Positions 8,069 to 14,459 of a stretch of 14,459 nucleotides of DNA are shown here, one piece after another. Below the pieces are notes generated by a model. It was not told the DNA's origin. It did not search any database and saw nothing but the letters and a program-made list of their open reading frames with translations. The stretch is from Phoronis ovalis (lineage: Eukaryota; Phoronida; Phoronidae), in NCBI GenBank assembly GCA_028565635.1, contig JAOXYB010032198.1:1-14459 (forward strand), in the 5' to 3' direction. The position numbers and the translations under genes are program-made. Position 1 is the first letter of the stretch. The number at the start of each line of letters is the position of its first letter.

Positions 8069-8540
8069 TATATGTAATACAAGCTTATAATCGAATAACA
8101 TTGTTTTTCTTAATACAACTTTCATAATCTTGAAAAGACCGGGAGACTGCAAATGTGACATGCATCCGATTTACTAGAAACAAATTGCATTTGCTTTATT
8201 CTGTTCAGTGTTGTGCTTCTGTACAGCAGACTTTAACAATTTAGTACTTTAATGTTTTTAAAGAAACAATCATTTTTGTGCTGAATTTTTCATATCGCCA
8301 ATAATGAACAGTGTAAAATCGTGAACAGTTATTTTGAATTACAAAAAGCAACATAATTTAATTGTTTTACAACAGCATTAACCATATTTCAAACAGCCTC
8401 TCTTGGTTTGAATCTGCAAAGCACTAGGAGAGCTAGCTATGAGTATAGTTTTTGTACCTCCAAAACAACAGAGAGCTAAGAGCACCATTAAAATCTACCT
8501 ACAAATAGCAGGCTGTACAAATATAGAATACAGATCGATG

Positions 8541-8566
8541 ACGTAGGAGCACTAACTGCACATCAA
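8541..8566 (-). repeat. Fourth, degraded copy of the TIR end sequence
   Basis: ACGTAGGAGCACTAACTGCA followed by CATCAA is the reverse complement of the TIR core TGCAGTTAGTGCTC, with the CRE octamer reduced to TGACGTAG. It faces the inner left copy at 6760, with which it shares the TTGATGTGC / TCAATGTGC start. It may therefore be the right end of an inner element spanning about 6760-8566. Confidence 0.55.
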
Positions 8567-8918
8567 AAAATTCCTAGTCTGGGTGCTCGGGAGACCATTG
8601 GTAGGCGTCTAACTATGACAATACTTATTACAATTCTTCTTCACAATTATTTTATATTTTATTGGTATTATTTTAAAAATATACTGAATTTTCGTGGCTG
8701 TAGTAACTTATATGACGTCAGAGCACTAACTGTACGTTGACATACCCATTCTGATGTAAGCTCAAGCATATCTGAAATATACTTTGCTCAACATATCCAT
8801 GCAAAACTACGCATATCTGGCTTTTCGTGCAGTGACAGGAGCACGTACGAACGTTATAAGCACGAACATGTGACTTTATGCGCTAAAATAATCATTTATT
8901 TTTGTTCTCCCATAATTA

Positions 8919-9096
8919 TAAACGCAGCAAATGCATACTTGCCTGGTAAATTCGCATGAAAAATGCAAACCTACGTGAGATTGAACAAGCTGCTTTGGTA
9001 CAAGAATTTTCCATCTAAAATATAAATCTGTAACACTTTTTGAGATGCTTTATTTGTATGTTACAAATATTTGAATTGAAAAATAGCGATTTCCAG
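8919..9096 (+). repeat. Dispersed direct repeat, copy 2 (~178 bp)
   Basis: This is the partner of 3563-3727 in the same orientation. It keeps CAAACCTACGTGAGATTGA, TTTGGTACAAGAATTTTCCA, TCTAAA, TCTGTAACACTTTTT and CAAATATTTGAA. It has small insertions relative to copy 1 (for example ATATAAA before TCTGTAAC and a longer spacer around 9040-9065). No adjacent ~350-bp element follows it, unlike copy 1, so the two families are separable. Confidence 0.75.
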
Positions 9097-11995
9097 TTGC
9101 TACCTATCCTTATTTATCTAGTATAACATTTTGTTCTCTATTATACGTACTTTAGTTACCAAAAGTCATCATATAGTTAACGTAGTTTCTTGTAGATAAC
9201 ACATTTGAGGGACGAACAGTAGAATATCTTTGAACGATTGTTGTTGAAATTCCCAGGCAGCTGCATTTATAGATATTAGTTTGATTTTCTACCAGGTGCA
9301 GTTTAATAGTTTTTTCGTTAATAGATTTTCATTGCATCCGGCAAAAAAGAATATCTGTATCGATTACTTTTATATAACAATCTATTAATGCGTATACTTC
9401 GTATTTCAGCAATGACAACTCTATAAGTAATTACTATATATTACTTAGCAAACAATAACCTTTGAATGTGTGTTTGCAGACCTGCATGCATTGTTACCAT
9501 TCTAATGTCGATCGTTTATAAAAACATCAACGTGTAGAACCTTTATTGTCTATGTAAGTAAATATGCTAAAAACAAATCAATAGTATAATCTATGAAGTA
9601 CATCACTAAATGCCTTTACCTGGTACCTAAATGCCTAACACAGTACAAAGAAACCTACAAGCAACCCTTGCTTACATAATATCGAATAACTTTATGAGTT
9701 GTTGATTAAATAGCATGAAATTGTCAGGAAATGCTTAGGACGGAATTGCTCATCTTTATAATATCAAAATTATTATAAATTGTAGTTCTAAGACTTGCCA
9801 ATAGTGCCCGAGCTCGGTTACTTAATAAAATAATGTTTTATAACAGATAGTCCCCTAGATTTACTTTGCTGCATTCACGATTTTTTTATAAACTATGCAG
9901 AATAGGTCTACAAATAACATAAACATATAACTGTGCTTGATGGCAATATATTACACCCATGAGATCCTGGTGAGCTACAATATTTACAATGTAACTGGAT
10001 AGATTACACCACCGACATTCCGATAATATCTTTAAAATCGCCACCTAGCACTAAAGGTATACGTCCAATTTTTCCGGATAGATATAGTTTAAAACTTGTT
10101 AAGACGAAGTATTATCACTTTTTCTACTGGCTATATAAATTGAAGGTTTTCAAATTTGTTAAATTACGTATTGGAGAAAAAATATTTTATATAACAGAAA
10201 GAAGAAAAGTAAAAGCTACTTTAAATTCTATTTTTTATGTCATAATGTTTAAAATCATGCACAACAGACAATTTCTATGACATAAACACGGTTAAACCAT
10301 ATTCAACAGGGCTCAGCTGCCACTGATGACATGATCGAGTAAAACTACTAATACTACCGTGACATTGTTAAGACTCTTATGGAGAATAATTGTTTATGGT
10401 TTGCTTAGCCTTTTCTCAATTGTGTTCGTTATGAAAGATTCGCATCATGTTTGAACGATCAAGGGCGTTGATATCAAAGACCGGACATATTGGCCGACTG
10501 CATGTGCATTGTGATTATTGCAATTGACAGTGTAAAATTAGATTTAAAATATCTGGTTAAATAACAAAGGATTAATGATATATTTGCTAAAACAAAAGTA
10601 AAATATCAACTGAACTGTTTTTGGTTAATTGCATGAACAAAACAAAAACCTTGACCATTCTGTTGTTACTGTCGGACAGGGGTTTTTCTGTGCATAATCC
10701 CGACTAATTCACAAACGGAGAATACCATCAATGAACACGAAAGTTGCAAAAAAGTAAAGACACCTATTAACTTTTAAATCCATGGGGGATATAATTCAAA
10801 TCTATTCTCGGTTTATTATTTGTGACATTTTATCATTATGGGTACAGTACTTTTAAAAAATGGTACCAGGCAAATGGAATCCACGATATGTTATGTATGT
10901 TGTAATATCTATGTTATAATATATCATCATTTTTTTCCTACCATTTATATAATATACAAGAGAAATGTTGCAATCACTTATAATTAAGTGCCACAGTGAA
11001 ATCGAATAGCCAACTTACATATCATGCACATACATTTCAGAAGTTAACAATGGATGATAATCTTACATAGCAAAACAGCTAGCTTTATCAGGTGACGAAT
11101 TTGCATTTTACATGTCTAAATTCCCCATCCAGAAAAAATAATTAAGAATTGGGTATCCTTTAAATTTATCAATACCTACTAGCTGGCCATCCCATTTTCA
11201 CTTTAGTATACCGTAGTTATATATTTCTGAATATGTTCATGTTTTACAAAATTATCGCAAAAAATCTTTTATATATACAATTTTGGATAACCAGTTAAAA
11301 ACGACTGTCTCCAACCTATAAATTAAAGGTCATGCTACCTATTGAAACCAGTTTGAGTGATGAATGCAAAACTAGAAACGTAACAAAAATTCTCCAGAGG
11401 GTAGGTAAACCGCAGTTCGCACTTAAATTATAAATTAAATGTACCGGTTACATATGCTTATTAAGTCATTATATTATGTATGCATCATCATTTTACAAAA
11501 TTCCTTTCGGTATGCTACATTTACATCACGGGAATGTCATACAAAGTTACTCACGCTTGCAAAATTAATGCAGCGCCCAAAGTTTAAATAAAAAGGATAC
11601 TGTGTACTAACTAAAATTTGAAGTTTTCGCTCCCGTTATGTGAGTACTATTCTTTGTCCCGTTTCAAACGGTTTGTAATCTAATGTTTCCTTTCCCGATT
11701 ACTTAGTCCCGCGCCCTTTTTAAATCGCTAATGCTGGCGAATAGTATTAATATAATCTAGTAATTTATTCAAAATTAGTATAGCTGTAATTAAAGAGCAT
11801 ATACATGAGGAGCAAATCATAAAATCGCACTAAAATTTAGAATTAATGTGTTTATAAAGGGAGGTCTTATCGTGCCCACATCTCATTGGATTTTTTTGGC
11901 AAACGGATGGGTCGAGCTACAGTTATGATGTTTTAAAGGTGCTTCTGGTATCACTCGTTAGCGACAGCATAAAATGTAAGGTCAGTAATGAAAAA
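9097..11995. other. 2.9-kb intergenic stretch, nothing recognised
   Basis: I see no exon, RNA gene, TIR or tandem array that can be supported. The stretch is uniformly AT-rich with stops in all frames. The only small structure noted is a perfect 13-base palindrome, CCGTTTCAAACGG, at 11659-11671. It is probably intergenic DNA between the WD40 gene and the GPCR, or intron of an unseen gene. Confidence 0.5.
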
Positions 11996-12001
11996 TTTAT
12001 T
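11996..12001 (-). terminator. Candidate poly(A) signal AATAAA for the GPCR
   Basis: TTTATT on the plus strand reads AATAAA on the minus strand, 285 bases past the GPCR stop codon. It is the first canonical hexamer downstream. In AT-rich DNA this hexamer is frequent, so the assignment is tentative. It would give a 3' UTR of roughly 300 bases. Confidence 0.35.
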
Positions 12002-12286
12002 AATAAACAATATCATGGTGTTTTTTTTGTTGTGATTCTTAATAATCAATAATTAACTTACTTTTTCAAGTTGATCATGAACAATTTGGAAAAAAATTGT
12101 ACAAGGAAATTATTAATTTAAACATTCATAAAAGAAATGACCATGGTCTTGAAGAGACTTCTAATTTGCAAGTAGAATTGAATTTAAAATTGTATGTTAT
12201 ATACGCCACTCCACATGTTACACATCTCCAGTATTATACCAGCACATCAATACAACAAATCGGGAAACATTTTAGAATCTTGCCCC

Positions 12287-13426
12287 CTAATTTTGCTTTC
12301 TTTTAAAAAATCCTAAAAACGTTTCTCTAAATTGTTTATTCATTGCATTGTAGATAATGCAATTCATTGGCGCGCTTAAATATTGAAAAAGCAAACGCAC
12401 TGCGTTGAAACTATCCATGTATAATTCAAAATATATGTCAACATCGAGGTAATTATACATTTCCACCATTACAGCATACGGTATACCCGGAACTTCAGCT
12501 AATAAACACACTCCAACGATTACAACCAGCATCCGTGTTGTACGGTTTCTTTCAATAATTATTCGTTGATGTGGTAGATTTTGAAGCATTACATTCGGCT
12601 TCCTTATATGGCGAATAAGCAACGCATTTAGAATAACCAAACTTAAACATGGCATAACGTTAATGAGGGCGTATTTAACAAACTGGTAAGCTGTTAGGTA
12701 GGGGTAATTAGAATCCTTTAACATCCATTCTGTCTCATGAATTTCACAAGTTTCAATAGTCATATTTGGATAGATGAGAGATGTACGGTTTATTTTTTCT
12801 GGCGGTTTATACAAGAAGTATTCTGTAATCTCACATGATATTCCAAAAATATAAATAACACTTATCCATGCAACTGTTCTATTCACACTTTCCTTCATCT
12901 TAAGCGACCTCAATGGTTCAGAAACGTGCTTGTAACGCTGAATTGCTAGTCCAACCGTCAGCCAGATTGATACCGTGTGAAACATATATGGTGGAAGCCA
13001 TAAGACATTGTAAATTGAACACCATGTGAACGATGCCCATTCTTTGATGGTATTAAACGATTTTCGGTTTGGTATAGCGTAACCCATCGTATCCATGTAT
13101 ATATATTCCGGTAGACCGAAAATTCCAGTAAGCAGGTCAGCTACAGCAATGGCTAGTAAGACGGCACCAGTTGGTGTTCGCATATTCTTTTTTAGCAATA
13201 CCAGGCATGTTAGTACGTGAGTGACGATGGTAATGCAGATAACAGCAGGACACATATATGCGTAGATAACAGACATAACGTGTATAGGGTTGTTTTTCAA
13301 GTACCGTTTATATTCGTTATCAACGTAAAAGTAAATATAATAGTCATCAAAAACAATACTTTTATTGTTTTCCCAGTCTTCAACGTAGTCTGACGAATTT
13401 TGACGAATTAAATCCTCGGCATCCAT
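12287..13426 (-). CDS. Sex-peptide/myoinhibitory-peptide receptor-like GPCR
   Basis: This is a complete intronless 379-residue class A neuropeptide receptor of the plasma membrane. The ATG is fixed by an in-frame TAA two codons upstream (13432-13430). The N-terminus (1-48) is acidic and tyrosine-rich with sequons at N10 and N21. Approximate membrane segments are TM1 50-78, TM2 87-108, TM3 133-163, TM4 183-205, TM5 245-273, TM6 297-322 and TM7 337-360, with helix 8 at about 363-376. Landmarks are KKNMRTPT (79-86), D97 in TM2, HTVSIWLT (150-157), QRY (163-165) in place of DRY, P259 in TM5, EVP (311-313) in place of WxP, and NKQFRETF (363-370). C136 and C227 should form the usual disulfide; N213 and N221 are further sequons in loop 2. 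These signatures match the insect sex peptide/MIP (allatostatin-B) receptor group and the related DMSR-like receptors, which signal through G proteins. The exact ligand cannot be told from sequence. Odd points are H70 at the usual TM1 asparagine and NCIIY (355-359) for NPxxY. Confidence 0.92.
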   Translation of the reverse strand: MDAEDLIRQNSSDYVEDWENNKSIVFDDYYIYFYVDNEYKRYLKNNPIHVMSVIYAYMCPAVICITIVTHVLTCLVLLKKNMRTPTGAVLLAIAVADLLTGIFGLPEYIYMDTMGYAIPNRKSFNTIKEWASFTWCSIYNVLWLPPYMFHTVSIWLTVGLAIQRYKHVSEPLRSLKMKESVNRTVAWISVIYIFGISCEITEYFLYKPPEKINRTSLIYPNMTIETCEIHETEWMLKDSNYPYLTAYQFVKYALINVMPCLSLVILNALLIRHIRKPNVMLQNLPHQRIIIERNRTTRMLVVIVGVCLLAEVPGIPYAVMVEMYNYLDVDIYFELYMDSFNAVRLLFQYLSAPMNCIIYNAMNKQFRETFLGFFKRKQN

Positions 13427-13908
13427 GTGTTATATATTATATTGGAATTTACTGCTTATATTATAACACCACTTCAACTTAGTACTGCAACCGAATTAGC
13501 AATGTCTTTAATATTGCAACAGTTCACAAGTCACCTACTTGGAATTCTTCCTCTGAGGTTCCAGCAATTCAAAACTGAAAATAAGACATCAAGAACATGT
13601 ATTATAAAAATATTCGCTACAAATCGGAGAAAAACAATTTCACTAATTGTGTTTAATATGCACAGGTAACCCAAAAATGTTATTTAGGTTGCACAGCAAG
13701 TGCAAGCTATTAAGATTGTATCTTATTTCTTTTTTTTCTTCCAATTTTCAAACGTCTATAACTTAGAGACGCTTTTAGCTATGGGTGTCAAACTTACGGT
13801 GTGAACTTAGTATGAAGGGGGACATACAAAAATTAGGTCAGGAGTCAATTTGTGGTCAATAGGTCAAATTTCAAAAATGTCTTAAAACGTTCAAAAATGA
13901 AGCTATCT

Positions 13909-13926
13909 GGTGACCTGAAGGTCACC
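13909..13926. promoter_or_regulatory. Perfect everted AGGTCA pair (ER2-like)
   Basis: GGTGACCTGAAGGTCACC is an exact palindrome of eight-base arms around GA. It contains TGACCT and AGGTCA, the nuclear-receptor half-site, in everted orientation two bases apart. Any binding is inference; the site lies about 480 bases upstream of the GPCR start codon within a repeat. Confidence 0.35.
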
Positions 13927-14184
13927 TTGATGATTTCTGAGGTCTTTTATGGCTCAAAAGGTCAGATTTTTATTTTTAGCATGTGTTTGGCTAATTTTAA
14001 TAAGCAGGAGTGTATAAATCAAGACAGAGTGGCACTACAGTCGTATAATTTGACATATTGCATCCCTATGTCATCATAGCTGACCTTATAGGTCAAAAGG
14101 TTATTCAGGGGTCGAAAGGTTAACTTCCGAAAATGATGGTGTTATGTCATTTAAAGGCACTCTAGGCGTCGTATGGTCATTTTG

Positions 14185-14198
14185 AGGTCAAAAGGTCA
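14185..14198 (+). promoter_or_regulatory. AGGTCA direct repeat spaced by 2 (DR2)
   Basis: AGGTCA-AA-AGGTCA is an exact DR2, a known binding arrangement for RXR heterodimers. A weaker partner, AGGTCA-AA-AGGTTA, is at 14090-14103, preceded by TGACCT at 14081-14086. Both belong to the repeat block, so they may simply reflect its composition. Confidence 0.35.
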
Positions 14199-14362
14199 AA
14201 AAAATAATATCCGAAAATTTGATGAAAAGTTCAAAAATGAAGTTAACAGGTCATTTAGAGGTATTCTTAGCTGACTTTGCAGTCCAAAGGTCATTCAGAG
14301 GTCAAATAGTCAAAATCTCAAAATTTCATGAAACTTTCGACAAGAGGTAAAGGTCATCCAGA

Positions 14363-14459
14363 GCCCGGGGGGGGTACTCAATGTTTTTTGACTACGGGGA
14401 TGTGCCGCGGAACCCAATCCAAAATTTTAGGTTTTGGTAGCAAACCCAATCCAAATTTT
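14363..14459 (+). repeat. G-run/GGTACTC-family repeat, copy 2, cut by window end
   Basis: CCCGGGGGGGG (14364-14374), then TACTCAATG, TTTTTTGACTACGGGGATG and GCCGCGGAACCCAATCC, followed by AAATTTTAGG and a second CAAACCCAATCCAAATTTT. It corresponds to the minus-strand reading of 7410-7340 and continues past the window. The AACCCAATCCAAA phrase repeats with a period of about 31 bases, matching the short internal periodicity of the other copy. No gene is present. Confidence 0.6.

Larger units (their letters stand above)
6581..8743. mobile_element. 2.16-kb region bounded by 33-bp TIRs carrying CRE sites
   Basis: ATGTCAACGTGCAGTTAGTG followed by CTCTGACGTCATA at 6581-6613 is matched by its reverse complement at 8711-8743 with one mismatch in 33. 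Related inward-facing copies lie at 6760-6806 and 8541-8566. The 6760 copy shares an additional ACGAAAATTCAGTATAT block (6841-6857) with the right end (8680-8696). The layout is therefore nested or composite rather than one simple element. The interior holds a minisatellite, a G-run/GGTACTC-family repeat, a TTG microsatellite, a two-copy duplication and one possible exon, but no transposase is recognisable. No target-site duplication is evident. The likely identity is a non-autonomous DNA transposon with later insertions, or two related elements inserted one in another. Confidence 0.65.
13740..14360 (+). repeat. Degenerate AGGTCA-rich repeat upstream of the GPCR
   Basis: AGGTCA occurs at about ten places (13835, 13861, 13919, 13959, 14090, 14185, 14193, 14248, 14288, 14299, 14351), with many one-base variants. 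A longer unit recurs: GTTCAAAAATGAAG at 13889 and 14229 (340 apart), and AGCTGAC at 14079 and 14270 (191 apart). The block opens with CTATAACTTAGAGACGC and TTTTAGCTATGGGTGTCAAA and is typical of old interspersed or tandem repeats in marine invertebrates. Open frames in it are incidental. It begins about 310 bases 5' of the GPCR start codon. Confidence 0.7.

Noticed and set aside
8400-8440. GGTTTGAATCTG as a tRNA T-arm
   Set aside because: No matching acceptor, D or anticodon stems could be drawn around it.
6581-8743. CACTA/Chapaev-type element because CACTA occurs in the ends
   Set aside because: CACTA reads outward and lies internal to the matching 33-base arms, so it is not at the element termini.
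13427-14079. Plus-strand open frames upstream of the GPCR
   Set aside because: One starts at a GTG right after the divergent start codon and the other lies wholly in the AGGTCA repeat; neither has recognisable protein features.

Overview
The window is AT-rich eukaryotic nuclear DNA, most likely from a protostome animal; a marine lophotrochozoan such as a mollusc is my best guess. The reasons are exons with GT/AG splice sites separated by introns of about 300 bases, a single-exon rhodopsin-class receptor of the sex-peptide/myoinhibitory-peptide receptor type (a family known mainly from protostomes), and a large load of non-coding repeats of the G-run/GGTACTC and AGGTCA-rich kinds common in marine invertebrates. 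There is no bacterial gene organisation, CRISPR array, rRNA or convincing tRNA. The species cannot be fixed from the sequence.

Only two protein-coding genes can be supported, both on the minus strand. At the left, three phase-compatible exons (2219-2008, 1702-1549, 1216-1121) encode part of a WD40-repeat protein. A 13-base microexon at 2513-2501 may extend it upstream. The gene has no visible stop codon and runs leftward, possibly out of the window. At the right, 13426-12287 is a complete intronless 379-residue GPCR with seven membrane segments and the family signatures KKNMRTPT, HTVSIWLT, QRY and NKQFRETF.

The roughly 10 kb between and around them is mostly repeats. From left to right: a 676-base element with 41-base terminal inverted repeats (340-1015), beside the WD40 exons; one copy of an approximately 170-base dispersed repeat (3563-3727; second copy 8919-9096); two direct copies of an approximately 350-base element (3728-4068, 5964-6323); a roughly 550-base imperfect palindrome (5050-5605); and a 2.16-kb region bounded by 33-base inverted repeats (6581-8743) that carry the CRE palindrome TGACGTCA. 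Inside this last region are extra copies of the same end sequence, a palindromic minisatellite, a G-run/GGTACTC-family repeat and a possible captured exon. The stretch 9097-11995 shows nothing recognisable. Upstream of the GPCR lies a degenerate repeat (13740-14360) packed with AGGTCA half-sites, followed by a second G-run/GGTACTC-family copy cut by the window end.

The two genes show no evidence of acting together. The most unusual items are the repeat structures: the nested TIR region with CRE sites in its ends, the large palindrome, and the nuclear-receptor-like half-site array just 5' of a neuropeptide receptor gene. None of these amounts to a demonstrated new system.
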